A DNA stretch of 64,000 nucleotides. It comes from Carboxydothermus hydrogenoformans Z-2901. Lineage in GTDB: Bacteria; Bacillota; Z-2901; Carboxydothermales; Carboxydothermaceae. The notes under the pieces are model-generated. The model ran no database searches. It had not been told where the DNA came from and saw only the letters and a list, made by a program, of their open reading frames with translations. Every line of letters begins with the position of its first letter. Position 1 is the first letter of the stretch. Positions 11,401-19,851 of this stretch are shown one piece after another. Location: assembly GCF_000012865.1 (NCBI RefSeq), contig NC_007503.1, positions 1,772,001-1,836,000 of the forward strand, read 5' to 3'. Both the position numbers and the translations under genes were made by a program.

Positions 11401-11622
11401 TTACCGCTCTTTAAAAATTTTCTCCCAAACCCGGCTAAAATCTTGATCCTCATCTAAACGTTTTCCAATAAAATAACCAAGGCCAAGACATATCGCCAGG
11501 AATAATGCTTTCCAGAAGCCAAAAGCAATGGCTAAAAAACCAAAACCTCCACCAATAACCATCCCTAATATTTTTCCCCGGTTTTTTTGAAAGAAAATTT
11601 CCCACTCGTCCATTGGCTCCAC
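11401..11622 (-). CDS. DUF2273 small membrane protein
   Basis: 73 residues with one long hydrophobic hairpin (about 18-50, rich in glycine: GMVIGGGFGFLAIAFGFW ... GLGYFIGKRL) and charged ends. DUF2273 proteins are encoded beside Asp23-family and AmaP genes in Firmicutes and probably belong to the same envelope-associated complex; no biochemical role is known. It begins four bases after the amaP stop. Confidence 0.8.
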   Translation of the reverse strand: MEPMDEWEIFFQKNRGKILGMVIGGGFGFLAIAFGFWKALFLAICLGLGYFIGKRLDEDQDFSRVWEKIFKER

Positions 11623-11626
11623 ACTC

Positions 11627-12166
11627 CTATTCTACCCGCGGCCTTAATTCCTGGGCAATATCTTCTACTTTTATCTTGATCCTGGAAAGTTTTATCCCCA
11701 AGCTTTCCTGGATGTAGCTGTTTATCTCTTCCTGCAACCGCTTGGAGGTTTCCGGTATGTTTAAATCCGGAAGTACTCGCACCAATACTTCTACCCCTAA
11801 TCCTTCGGGATAAGCTTCTAAAACCGGCCGTACTTCTTTTACTCCCGGAATTTTTCCCGCAACCCTTTTAATTAAAGCCGTTATGGTATCAAAGGTAACG
11901 TTTATCTGGCCAAGCTCCCCTTCTAAAGAAATTCCCTTATCTCTTTTATGCTGGGTTTTTAAGCTTAAGGCAACCACTCTCAGGCCTAAAAGGAACAGTA
12001 CCAGGAGAAAAGCAAAAAGTGCGGTCCGCAATTGGACATCAAAAAGCAAATTTTTTATGTAAAAAATTGGCAAATGCCAGCCTAAAACCACCAGCATAAA
12101 ACAAAAAAGTAAGATGACCGTTACAAAACCATAAAGAAATAAGATACTCCGGTCTAAAAAGTTCAT
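11627..12166 (-). CDS. amaP: Asp23 membrane anchor AmaP-like protein
   Basis: 179 residues. Two transmembrane segments (about 8-30 and 47-66) followed by a cytoplasmic Asp23-like domain with the GVKEVRPVLEAYPEGLGVEVLVRV stretch broken across about residues 108-130. AmaP tethers Asp23-family proteins to the membrane in staphylococci; the same gene triplet occurs here. Confidence is high for the family, lower for a direct interaction with the neighbouring Asp23 protein. Confidence 0.8.
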   Translation of the reverse strand: MNFLDRSILFLYGFVTVILLFCFMLVVLGWHLPIFYIKNLLFDVQLRTALFAFLLVLFLLGLRVVALSLKTQHKRDKGISLEGELGQINVTFDTITALIKRVAGKIPGVKEVRPVLEAYPEGLGVEVLVRVLPDLNIPETSKRLQEEINSYIQESLGIKLSRIKIKVEDIAQELRPRVE

Positions 12167-12192
12167 TTCTACCCCCCTTTGTCAATAAGATT

Positions 12193-12210
12193 GGCGGGTT
12201 ATAACCCGCC
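12193..12210 (-). other. Perfect 18-bp hairpin between asp23-like gene and amaP
   Basis: GGCGGGTTATAACCCGCC is fully self-complementary and starts one base after the asp23-like stop codon. It lacks a T-run on the minus strand, so it is more likely an mRNA-processing or stability element inside the operon than an efficient terminator. Confidence 0.5.
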
Positions 12211-12211
12211 A

Positions 12212-12613
12212 CTACTTGACCCGTATTTCCTCTTCCTTCCCTTCAGCGGGAAAGTGCACTCCCTGGACATGAACATTGACTTCCACTACTGTAAGGCCAG
12301 TCATGTTTTCCACAGCTTTTTTCACCGCTTGCTGAACCTCACTGGCCACATCAGGAATTCTCACTCCATACTCCACTATGATATATAAATCAATCGCCGT
12401 TTCCCTTTCCCCTACTTCAACTTTTACACCTTTGGCCATCGACTTCATCCCGAGCTTTTCAGCAATCCCAGCCAAAGTACCGCTCATTCCCGCCACACCG
12501 GGAATTTCCGAAGCTGCTAATCCGGCAATTACCGCAACAACTTCGTCACTGATTTTTATACTCCCAATTTCGGTCCCTTCTTCACGGATTAATTTATTAT
12601 CTCTGCCATCCAC
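12212..12613 (-). CDS. Asp23/Gls24-family envelope stress protein
   Basis: 133 residues of the DUF322 family: IKISDEVVAVIAGLAASEIPG at the N-terminus, DLYIIVEYGVRIPDVASEVQ in the middle and VNVHVQGV near the C-terminus. Family members form abundant membrane-proximal filaments or patches under alkaline or cell-wall stress. GTG start at 12613, eight bases after GGAGG. It leads the asp23-amaP-DUF2273-nusB group and has its own promoter immediately behind accC. Confidence 0.88.
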   Translation of the reverse strand: MDGRDNKLIREEGTEIGSIKISDEVVAVIAGLAASEIPGVAGMSGTLAGIAEKLGMKSMAKGVKVEVGERETAIDLYIIVEYGVRIPDVASEVQQAVKKAVENMTGLTVVEVNVHVQGVHFPAEGKEEEIRVK

Positions 12614-12655
12614 GAAAAAAACCTCCTCGAATTTTTATAACCATCTTTTAATCAT

Positions 12656-12684
12656 ATTATAACAAGCGGTAAATTTTTCAACAA
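12656..12684 (-). promoter_or_regulatory. Sigma-A-type promoter for the asp23-nusB group
   Basis: TTGTTG (12679-12684), 17-bp spacer, perfect TATAAT (12656-12661) on the minus strand, about 45 nt upstream of the asp23-like GTG and just after the accC stop. Confidence 0.6.
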
Positions 12685-12690
12685 TAATAA

Positions 12691-14040
12691 TTACTCTTCG
12701 GCCAAAATTCTTCTCTGCACAAAATTTGTGTAAACTTCACCCTTACGGAAAAAGGCATTTTCCAATACCTTTAAATGAAAAGGAATTGTTGTTTTAATTC
12801 CTTCGACACGCATTTCCAGAAGAGCCCTCTGCATCCGGGAAATTGCTTCTTCCCGGTTTTGCCCCCAGGTTATCACCTTGGCCACCAGCGAGTCGTAATA
12901 GGGTACAACTTTATAGCCGGAATAAAGAAAACTGTCGACCCGCACCCCATTACCACCGGGAGGCAAATATTCGGTTACCGTTCCGGGACTGGGCATAAAA
13001 TTCTTCTCCGGATCCTCAGCATTAATCCGGCATTCTATAGCCCAACCGTTGATTTTTAAATCTTTTTGACTTATGGACAGCTTTTCTCCGGCGGCAATTT
13101 TAATTTGTTCTTTAATAAGGTCTACACCGGTAATAAACTCCGTAACCGGATGTTCCACTTGAATACGGGTGTTCATCTCCATAAAATAAAAGTTTTTATT
13201 TCTATCCACTAAAAACTCCACCGTTCCGGCACTGTAGTAATCAACGGCCCGGCAGGCCTTTAAAGCGGCCTCCCCCATTTTTTCCCGCAGAATCGGGTCA
13301 ACAAAGGGAGAAGGTGCCTCTTCAATTAACTTCTGGTGACGCCGCTGAATAGAGCAATCCCGCTCAAATAAATAAACATAATTTCCGTGCTTGTCTCCTA
13401 AAACTTGAATCTCGATGTGCCGCGGTTCTTCCACGTATTTTTCTAAATAAACATCGGGATTGCCAAAGGCATTTTGAGCTTCAGTACGGGCGGTAATAAA
13501 AGCTTTGGCCAAATCATCATCGTTCTGGGCAATCCTCATCCCTTTACCACCGCCCCCCGCCGAAGCCTTTAACATTACCGGATACCCAATCTCCCGGGCT
13601 ATAGCCACAGCTTCTTCCACATTTTCAACAACTTTTTTGGAACCGGGCACTACCGGAACTCCCGCTGCAATCATGGTTTGACGGGCCGTAGCCTTATCTC
13701 CCATTAACTCGATGGCCCGGGGTGGCGGACCAATAAAAGTCAATCCGCTTGCTTCTACCGCTTCGGCAAAAGCCGCATTTTCCGCCAAAAAGCCGTAGCC
13801 CGGGTGAATAGCTTCGGCTCCGGTGACCAGAGCAGCACTGATAATCGCCGGTATATTTAAGTAGCTTCGGTTTGATTCTTTCGGGCCAATGCAAATCGCC
13901 TCATCGGCAAGCTTTACATGCAAACTTTCCCGGTCCGCTTCAGAATAAACCGCAACACTTGAAATTCCCATTTCTCGTAATGCTCGAATAATCCGGACGG
14001 CAATTTCTCCCCGATTGGCTACAAGAACTTTTTTAAACAT
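12691..14040 (-). CDS. accC: Biotin carboxylase subunit
   Basis: ATP-dependent carboxylation of biotin on the carrier domain. 449 residues with [17 protein letters not shown] at the start, [19 protein letters not shown], the ATP-grasp glycine loop [13 protein letters not shown] (about 159-171), [20 protein letters not shown] cut around residue 290, and VEHPVTE. The ATG at 14040 is preceded by AAAGGA with normal spacing, so the upstream in-frame extension is not used. It lies directly downstream of the carboxyltransferase/AccB fusion, in the usual place of accC next to asp23 and nusB, and can serve that fusion protein or acetyl-CoA carboxylase subunits encoded elsewhere. Confidence 0.93.
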   Translation of the reverse strand: MFKKVLVANRGEIAVRIIRALREMGISSVAVYSEADRESLHVKLADEAICIGPKESNRSYLNIPAIISAALVTGAEAIHPGYGFLAENAAFAEAVEASGLTFIGPPPRAIELMGDKATARQTMIAAGVPVVPGSKKVVENVEEAVAIAREIGYPVMLKASAGGGGKGMRIAQNDDDLAKAFITARTEAQNAFGNPDVYLEKYVEEPRHIEIQVLGDKHGNYVYLFERDCSIQRRHQKLIEEAPSPFVDPILREKMGEAALKACRAVDYYSAGTVEFLVDRNKNFYFMEMNTRIQVEHPVTEFITGVDLIKEQIKIAAGEKLSISQKDLKINGWAIECRINAEDPEKNFMPSPGTVTEYLPPGGNGVRVDSFLYSGYKVVPYYDSLVAKVITWGQNREEAISRMQRALLEMRVEGIKTTIPFHLKVLENAFFRKGEVYTNFVQRRILAEE

Positions 14041-14055
14041 CCAATCATTCCTTTC

Positions 14056-14088
14056 CAAAAAATTACCCAAAAGTCAAAAACTTTTGGG
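14056..14088 (-). terminator. Terminator-like hairpin between the carboxyltransferase fusion and accC
   Basis: A 9-bp perfect stem (14066-14074 with 14080-14088, CCCAAAAGT/ACTTTTGGG) with a 5-nt loop is followed on the minus strand by TAATTTTTT. It lies about 12 nt after the stop codon of the fusion gene and within the operon, so it may reduce accC expression relative to the fusion. Confidence 0.55.
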
Positions 14089-14099
14089 CAAATTTTTTC

Positions 14100-15953
14100 C
14101 TATACCTTTACTTTAAAGAGCGGTTGACCGTACTCCACCATTTCACCATTTTCAACTAAAATCTCTACAATCTCGCCACTTATCTCACTTTCAATTTCAT
14201 TCATAAGTTTCATAGCTTCAATGATACAAAGGACATCTCCAGGCTTTATTTTCTGCCCGACCTCCACAAAAGGCGGCGCTCCAGGAGCGGGTGCTCGGTA
14301 GAAAGTACCTACCATAGGTGAAGTTATCAACGAAAAATTACCCTCGTTTTTTTCTTCTACTTTTTCTTTGCTCTCAACTCCTTTTGCCTCCGTTACCGGG
14401 GCCTGCGGTAACATAGTTACCGTTCCTTCGCTCGACCCCTGGCCTTTTTTTATGGCAATTTTCGTACCTTCACTTTCAATAATCAGTTCCGAAATATTTG
14501 TTTCGTTTAATAAGAGTATTAATTCCCGTACTTCCTTTAAATTCAAATTTTGCTCCTCCTTCCTCAATTCCTTAGTCTTTTGCTTTACTTCCTTATTATT
14601 CACCACCGGTGTTAATTTTCCCTGCTCCCGCTCTTCAAAAAACTTGCGGGCAATTTGGGGGAATAAAGCATAAGACAAAAGATCTTCTTCCGACCGGGCT
14701 AAATCTTTTATCTCTTCTTTTATTTTTTCCATTCTCGGTTCTAACAAGTCAGCAGGTCGGCACTCCACCGGCTTTAGGTCCCCAAGTATCTTGGCTTTAA
14801 TTTCCGGGTCAATAGGAGCTGGCGGCCTTCCATACAATCCCTGCACATACGAGCGAACTTCTCCCGGAATTAATTTATACCGCTCCCCGGTTAAAACATT
14901 TAACACCGCCTGAGTCCCTACAATTTGACTGGTAGGAGTAACCAAGGGAGGATAACCAAGCTCCGCCCGGACCCGCGGTATTTCTTCCAGAACTTCTTCC
15001 AGGCGGTGCAACGCCTTTTGCTCTTCTAACTGGCTAATTAAATTGGTAATCATCCCACCCGGCACCTGGTGTTCAAAAACCCGCATATCGGAAATGCGGG
15101 TAACCCCCCGTTCATAGCCTAACCGTTTACGCAAATCTTCAAAATAACGGGCAATCTCAAAAAGCTCGTGAATATTAAGTCCGGTATCATAAGGGGTATC
15201 CGCCAGGGCTCTCACCACCGTTTCCACCGGCGGCTGGGAAGCACCGAACGCCAGAGGTACGCTGGCGGTATCCACCACATCCACCCCTGCTTCAATGGCT
15301 TTTAAGTAAGCCCCAACGGCAAGACCCCCGATGTAATGGCTGTGAAATTGCAGGGGTACCCCTAACTCTCTCTTTAAAGCCGCCACCAATTCATAAGCTT
15401 GGTAGGGGGTACATAACCCCGCCATATCTTTTATGCAAATGGAATCGGCACCCATTTCCACCAAACGTTTGGCAGTTTCAACATAATGCTCCAAAGTATG
15501 CACCGGGCTAACAGTATAAACTACCGCCGCCTGCACATGAGCCCCGGCGGCTTTTGCGGCTTTAATCGGGACTTCCATATTGCGAATATCATTTAAAGCG
15601 TCAAAAATTCTTATAATATCTATGCCATTTTCCACAGCTTTAAAAACAAAACGTTCTACCACATCATCGGGATAATGCTGGTAACCAACTAACGATTGAC
15701 CCCGTAAAAGCATTTGTAAAGGGGTATTTTTAACAATTTTTTTAATTGCTCTTAAGCGCTCCCAGGGATCTTCTTTTAAATAGCGCAGGCAAACATCAAA
15801 AGTAGCTCCGCCCCACACTTCCAGGGAATGATAACCCACCCGGTCAAGTTTTTCTAAGATGGGAAGCATGTGTTCGGTCCGCATCCTGGTGGCCCAAAGG
15901 CTCTGGTGACCATCTCTTAAGGTTGTATCGGTAATTTTTACTCTGCGCCTCAT
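14100..15953 (-). CDS. Pyruvate carboxylase/oxaloacetate decarboxylase-type carboxyltransferase fused to AccB-type biotin carrier
   Basis: About 617 residues. Residues about 5-280 form a DRE-TIM carboxyltransferase barrel ([17 protein letters not shown], catalytic-lysine segment CIKDMAGL, metal ligands in HSHY), followed by the PYC/OADA conserved region (about 290-460). From about 470 the sequence turns into a nearly complete AccB protein: the N-terminal [20 protein letters not shown] helix, a proline/alanine linker, and [18 protein letters not shown] with the biotinyl lysine in EAMKLMNE. The gene sits where accB is expected, just before accC. ATG 15953 is favoured over GTG 15962 because AGGGGTGA lies six bases upstream. 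Likely a two-component pyruvate carboxylase; oxaloacetate decarboxylase is possible, but no membrane partners are seen. Confidence 0.85.
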   Translation of the reverse strand: MRRRVKITDTTLRDGHQSLWATRMRTEHMLPILEKLDRVGYHSLEVWGGATFDVCLRYLKEDPWERLRAIKKIVKNTPLQMLLRGQSLVGYQHYPDDVVERFVFKAVENGIDIIRIFDALNDIRNMEVPIKAAKAAGAHVQAAVVYTVSPVHTLEHYVETAKRLVEMGADSICIKDMAGLCTPYQAYELVAALKRELGVPLQFHSHYIGGLAVGAYLKAIEAGVDVVDTASVPLAFGASQPPVETVVRALADTPYDTGLNIHELFEIARYFEDLRKRLGYERGVTRISDMRVFEHQVPGGMITNLISQLEEQKALHRLEEVLEEIPRVRAELGYPPLVTPTSQIVGTQAVLNVLTGERYKLIPGEVRSYVQGLYGRPPAPIDPEIKAKILGDLKPVECRPADLLEPRMEKIKEEIKDLARSEEDLLSYALFPQIARKFFEEREQGKLTPVVNNKEVKQKTKELRKEEQNLNLKEVRELILLLNETNISELIIESEGTKIAIKKGQGSSEGTVTMLPQAPVTEAKGVESKEKVEEKNEGNFSLITSPMVGTFYRAPAPGAPPFVEVGQKIKPGDVLCIIEAMKLMNEIESEISGEIVEILVENGEMVEYGQPLFKVKV

Positions 15954-15972
15954 CTCTCTCACCCCTGAATAT

Positions 15973-16003
15973 AAAAAAAAGAGGTACTCGCACCTCTTTT
16001 TTT
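15973..16003 (-). terminator. Bidirectional intrinsic terminator between spoIIIA operon and carboxylase genes
   Basis: A 6-bp stem AGAGGT/ACCTCT (15980-15985 with 15992-15997) is flanked by seven to eight A on one side and T on the other, so it ends with a U-run on either strand. On the minus strand it lies about 70 nt after spoIIIAH and 20 nt before the carboxyltransferase gene. Confidence 0.7.
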
Positions 16004-16054
16004 GCTTTTACACGGTTATTATATAAAAACTTATAAATTCACGAAACTCTTTGG

Positions 16055-16080
16055 AAATAAGTATACAAGTATACTTATTT
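16055..16080. repeat. Perfect 12-bp inverted repeat at the spoIIIAH stop codon
   Basis: AAATAAGTATAC and GTATACTTATTT are separated by two bases and overlap the spoIIIAH stop codon. The arms are AT-rich and there is no T-run, so this is either an operator-like palindrome or a 3' stabilising hairpin. Confidence 0.5.
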
Positions 16081-16539
16081 AAAGATTACCAGCACCTTAC
16101 CGGGAGGATAATTTAAATTTTGGGCCACAAAATCTCTTATTTCCAGGCGGATTTTATCATCTTCCTCTTTTTTCATCACTACTACCGCCTGGGTATCCTG
16201 AAGATAGGCAACCACATCGGTATCATAACGGGCTTTTAAGGTTTCCTCCAAAAAACTTTCTTTTTCCTTAAAATCCAAAATTTTTAAAATTCTTTCCTCC
16301 GCCGCCTGGCGATTGGTCCCAAGCTCCTTTAAGCTTTCTATTAAGTAAGAACGATTTTTTTCCCGCATTAATCTGAACTCCCCGAGATTTTTGGCCGTCG
16401 TTAACGAGCTATCAACTACAGTGTTTGGTTTTGTACTTGTTATACTTTCCTCTGGCCTTGGAACAGTTACAACTAAAGCAAGAACCAACGCTAAAAAAAT
16501 CCCAAGGCCAACCAGCCATTGCTTTTTAATGACGTACAA
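16075..16539 (-). CDS. spoIIIAH: Stage III sporulation protein AH
   Basis: 154 residues: N-terminal membrane anchor (KKQWLVGLGIFLALVLALVV, about 4-23) and a soluble YscJ/FliF-like domain in the intermembrane space (ARYDTDVVAYLQ, NLNYPPGKVLVIFK). In B. subtilis it binds forespore SpoIIQ to form the mother cell-forespore channel. TTG 16539 with GGGGGGAG upstream is the likely start, giving a 14-nt overlap with spoIIIAG; a longer frame from 16611 would add a non-homologous leader. Confidence 0.88.
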   Translation of the reverse strand: MYVIKKQWLVGLGIFLALVLALVVTVPRPEESITSTKPNTVVDSSLTTAKNLGEFRLMREKNRSYLIESLKELGTNRQAAEERILKILDFKEKESFLEETLKARYDTDVVAYLQDTQAVVVMKKEEDDKIRLEIRDFVAQNLNYPPGKVLVIFK

Positions 16540-17107
16540 CCCCGCTCCCCCCTTCCAGTACTTCAATTTTATGAAGCGGTACCGCCAGGGCACTGGCAAC
16601 CGCCTGGACAATTTTTTCTTTTAGTGCTGGATTTCCTGCTCCCTCGGCCACTACAACAACTCCACCCACTACCGGTGTTTCTTCGGTTAACAACACCGGG
16701 CTTTCCTGCCCTTCCCGGTCTTTTATTAATACCACTTCTTTTTGGTCGGTGTTTTCGTTGATACTCCGATTAATTCCCGATTTTTCCGATTCATTGGTAA
16801 TTTTTTGCCCGGCATTACGGTTTAAAGCATACTCTTTTGCTGAACTGCGTAAAAGCTTAACTTCAACCGCTACTTCCCCAACTCCGGCAATTTTTCCTAA
16901 AATACCCTCAAGACGTTCGGCAAGTTCTTTCTCCTGGCGGCTAATTTCCGATTCAATCTGAGCACTGCTTTTTGGTAACTCCGGGGTTGTGGTTTTACTC
17001 TTCGGGCTATCCCCCCACGCCAGAAATACCAAACCAATTATCGCAAGGCTTACAAAGAAAACAAGTTTGTCCCGTTCCATCTCTTTAAAAAATTCCCAAA
17101 ACTTCAT
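16526..17107 (-). CDS. spoIIIAG: Stage III sporulation protein AG
   Basis: 193 residues with one transmembrane segment (about 14-32) and a ring-building domain. GVGEVAVEVKLLRSSAKEYA and the GGVVVVAEGAGNPALKEKIV stretch near residues 145-165 are recognisable SpoIIIAG features. It forms a large ring in the mother-cell membrane of the feeding-tube complex. ATGA overlap with spoIIIAF. Confidence 0.93.
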   Translation of the reverse strand: MKFWEFFKEMERDKLVFFVSLAIIGLVFLAWGDSPKSKTTTPELPKSSAQIESEISRQEKELAERLEGILGKIAGVGEVAVEVKLLRSSAKEYALNRNAGQKITNESEKSGINRSINENTDQKEVVLIKDREGQESPVLLTEETPVVGGVVVVAEGAGNPALKEKIVQAVASALAVPLHKIEVLEGGSGVVRH

Positions 17108-17586
17108 TGACCCACCTCCAATGCTTTAAAATTTATGTTTTTTTCTATACCAAAAAATGCTTTTAAAACTTCCGCAAAACGCATTTCTTCCCCCTCCTCC
17201 AGCGGCTTTTTTAAGTAAACCGTAACTCCCTCCACCTGTCCCTCTCCAAGCTTAACCTCCACGTCTTTTACTTTGCCCCCGTTTAAGTTTAAAAGGGCTT
17301 TTACCTGAGCTTCCAGGGTCTTCTCCGCCTCTGACCTGGCATTTTCCAACAGGCTTCCCTGACTCACCGCTACTGTTTTACTTTGACTTTCCGGTAAAAA
17401 AACCGCCAAATTCCAGTTTGCATGCAAAAGCTCCATCAGTGATGTTAGCATGGCCATAATTAGTAAAAGGCCAATCATTGCCCGAGTAAAGTTCCGAATT
17501 TGTCCAAGAGGCAGGAGCAGTTCTAAAAAAGTAAAAAGGAGAAGTAAAAAAATTATTTCCCGGGCAAGTTTAATTAAACTTTCCAT
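17104..17586 (-). CDS. spoIIIAF: Stage III sporulation protein AF
   Basis: 160 residues: two N-terminal transmembrane helices (about 8-26 and 33-53) followed by a soluble ring-building-like domain (VKDVEVKLGEGQVEGVTVYL). Component of the SpoIIIA channel complex of the engulfed forespore. Start ATG with GGGGTGAT upstream; overlaps spoIIIAG by four bases. Confidence 0.9.
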   Translation of the reverse strand: MESLIKLAREIIFLLLLFTFLELLLPLGQIRNFTRAMIGLLLIMAMLTSLMELLHANWNLAVFLPESQSKTVAVSQGSLLENARSEAEKTLEAQVKALLNLNGGKVKDVEVKLGEGQVEGVTVYLKKPLEEGEEMRFAEVLKAFFGIEKNINFKALEVGQ

Positions 17587-17596
17587 TTTATCACCC

Positions 17597-18724
17597 CTAT
17601 ACGGGTTTACCGGCGGAAATCAACACCGCAAAAAGGAAAAATAAAAATAAGCTTAAAATTGCTAAAACGCCAAAGATTAAAAGGAGGGCATTACCCATTC
17701 CGGTTAAAGTCTTAACGTAGTTTTCTTCTCCAAGGGGCTCTAAAACAGCTCCGGCAAATTTATATAAACCTCCTAAAACCAGTATTTTAACCGCTGGAGC
17801 GGTAACCACCCCGAACAAAATCACAATGCCCAAGGCATTTAGCGCATTTTTTAACAGATAAACAGTTCCGGCAACGGCTTCTACGGCATCGGTTAAAACT
17901 TTTCCCACTACCGGTACAAAAGTTCCGGTAGCAAACCTTGCGGTCTTTAAGATAAAATTATCGGCAACCCCTCCGGCAACGGTTTCTAAAGCCCCAACCC
18001 CTAAAAGTAAACTTAACATTAGACCAACTAACCCGATACTTAACTGCTGGGCAAACTTTATTAATTTATCCAGGGAAAATCGGTCGCTTATTCCGGCAGC
18101 AATCTCCACTAAAATACTGAGATAAAGCAGGGGAAAAACTAAGTTTTTAATGACGCTCCCCAATATCCCAATTACCCCAAATAAAGTCGGAGAAAGCAAG
18201 GCAGAAGTAGTCACGGCTCCAGCTGCCGCAATCAAGCCAAGACTTGCCGGCAGTAAAGATAGAGCCACCCCAACCATTCCTTCCACCGCATCCCTGCCAA
18301 TCTTTAACGCCAGGGTAAAACTCTGCAGGGCTAAAAGCATAAAAGCCAGGTAGCACGCCGCTTGGGAAATCTGCGCTATGCTTCCGGAAGAAAAGCTATT
18401 TTCCAACTGCCGTAATAGGGAAAGGATAATAGCTAAAATAAACAGCTTTAGGAGAATTTTTATATTTCCCCGGATTTCAGCTAAAAGGGTTCCCTTCAGG
18501 TTCTCCCATATTTCGGCAAACGATATTTCCTTCTCTCCCCGAAAAATTGCCAATACTTCTCTTTTAAGATCCACTTGCGGAACGACTTTTCTTAATTCCT
18601 GTTCAGCAGAATTTAAAATTTTCTCCGCCTCAACTGGCAGGCTTACTTCGTTGGCAAATACCGGGACCACTCCATTGAGGATAAGGAAAATTAAGGTAAA
18701 AACAAAAATACTGAGTTTTTTCAT
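17597..18724 (-). CDS. spoIIIAE: Stage III sporulation protein AE
   Basis: About 375 residues. A signal peptide (to about residue 25, ending VFANE) is followed by an extracytoplasmic helical segment and at least seven membrane spans, including GLMLSLLLGVGALETVAGGVADNF split around residue 230 and a conserved FVPVVGKVLTDAVEAV. Polytopic core of the SpoIIIA export apparatus. ATG 18724 is preferred to 18733 because AGTAGG lies nine bases before it. Confidence 0.93.
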   Translation of the reverse strand: MKKLSIFVFTLIFLILNGVVPVFANEVSLPVEAEKILNSAEQELRKVVPQVDLKREVLAIFRGEKEISFAEIWENLKGTLLAEIRGNIKILLKLFILAIILSLLRQLENSFSSGSIAQISQAACYLAFMLLALQSFTLALKIGRDAVEGMVGVALSLLPASLGLIAAAGAVTTSALLSPTLFGVIGILGSVIKNLVFPLLYLSILVEIAAGISDRFSLDKLIKFAQQLSIGLVGLMLSLLLGVGALETVAGGVADNFILKTARFATGTFVPVVGKVLTDAVEAVAGTVYLLKNALNALGIVILFGVVTAPAVKILVLGGLYKFAGAVLEPLGEENYVKTLTGMGNALLLIFGVLAILSLFLFFLFAVLISAGKPV

Positions 18725-18734
18725 GGTTTTCATC

Positions 18735-19124
18735 CTACTCGGGCAGTAGTTTTAATAAAGTTTCTAAAACCGCCATAAGGATGGGAATTGCCAAAATAAT
18801 GACCAAAATTTTGGCTGCCAGCTCGATTTTTTGAGCAATTGCCCCTTCTCCCGCATCCCTACAGATTTGGGCACCAAACTCCGCAAGATACGATATGCCA
18901 ATTATTTTAAAAATAATCCCCAAATATAAACTGTTAAGACCAGCTCGCTCCCCTAAACCGGTAAACACTTCCACAACTGCCGCAATTTTATCCATTAAAA
19001 GTAAAAATACCACTACTCCAGCGGTTAAGCTTAATAAAACTGCTATTTCCGGACGCTCCTTTTTAACAATCAAGGCCAAAGTAGTAGCTATTAAACCAAG
19101 GCCCACCACCGTTCCAATCTCCAT
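18735..19124 (-). CDS. spoIIIAD: Stage III sporulation protein AD
   Basis: 129 residues, four hydrophobic segments, with the family motif LGIIFKIIGISYLAEFGAQIC and DAGEGAIAQKIELAAKILV in the centre. Membrane component of the SpoIIIA complex, distantly similar to type III secretion FliQ/FliR-like proteins. GGAGGTCCTT precedes the ATG. Confidence 0.95.
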   Translation of the reverse strand: MEIGTVVGLGLIATTLALIVKKERPEIAVLLSLTAGVVVFLLLMDKIAAVVEVFTGLGERAGLNSLYLGIIFKIIGISYLAEFGAQICRDAGEGAIAQKIELAAKILVIILAIPILMAVLETLLKLLPE

Positions 19125-19133
19125 AAGGACCTC

Positions 19134-19334
19134 CTAAAACAGCTTAAACACGGTTTTAATTTCCGTAAAAAGTTCCGCCAGTATTTGAATCACCCAAAAT
19201 AGTACTATGGATATCCCTGCCAAGGTGGCCATGTACGCTTGTTCTTCTTTGCCCGCATGTTTTAAAACCGTATGAATAACCGCGGTTAAGATGCCAACTC
19301 CTGCAATTTTAAAAATAATCTCAATGCTCGCCAT
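19134..19334 (-). CDS. spoIIIAC: Stage III sporulation protein AC
   Basis: 66-residue two-helix membrane protein (IIFKIAGVGILTAVIHTVLK, GKEEQAYMATLAGISIVLFW). Full family length. It and spoIIIAD are short tandem membrane subunits of the same channel complex. Confidence 0.95.
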   Translation of the reverse strand: MASIEIIFKIAGVGILTAVIHTVLKHAGKEEQAYMATLAGISIVLFWVIQILAELFTEIKTVFKLF

Positions 19335-19346
19335 TATAACCCTCCT

Positions 19347-19850
19347 TTAAAAAAACAGCAAAACCAAAAACGCTCCCACAAGCACTCCCAAGTAATTAAC
19401 AAGTTTGACATTTTTCTCGGCTTCCTGCCGGCTTTCGGCCAAAACAAGTTTTAACTGTTCGCAGGTATAATTTAAGAGATTTTCCTGCTCCCGCAAATCC
19501 GATATTCCAATTTTTTCAGCAAACGCTAAGAGTATTTCCTGTTCACGCTTTAATAGAGCCGTTTGGGAAAACCCTTCCGCAAGAGCTTTTTTTAGTCCCT
19601 GATTAACCGGCAAGGTCCTATCCTTAATCTCAAAAAGCTTGGCCACCGTTCCTTCTTCGGAATTAGCCATTTTTGCAAAAATTTCCGGTAAAGGTGTAGC
19701 TTTATAACGAATTTCGGTTTTTAAGAAGTTTAAGAGGTTAATTAACCTTTCTAAATTCCTAACCCTCTGCAAGTACCGGTTACCAAGGTAAAATCCCAAA
19801 GCACCGGTTCCAGTAACGGTTAGACACGCTCCCAAAAGCTTAAGGTACAT
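19347..19850 (-). CDS. spoIIIAB: Stage III sporulation protein AB
   Basis: 167 residues with hydrophobic segments at both ends (about 5-20 and 148-165) around a helical domain carrying RLINLLNFLKTEIRYKATPL. SpoIIIAB resembles GspF-type platform proteins in topology. ATG at 19850 follows GGGAGGGG; upstream in-frame codons lie inside spoIIIAA. Confidence 0.93.
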   Translation of the reverse strand: MYLKLLGACLTVTGTGALGFYLGNRYLQRVRNLERLINLLNFLKTEIRYKATPLPEIFAKMANSEEGTVAKLFEIKDRTLPVNQGLKKALAEGFSQTALLKREQEILLAFAEKIGISDLREQENLLNYTCEQLKLVLAESRQEAEKNVKLVNYLGVLVGAFLVLLFF

Positions 19851-19851
19851 T

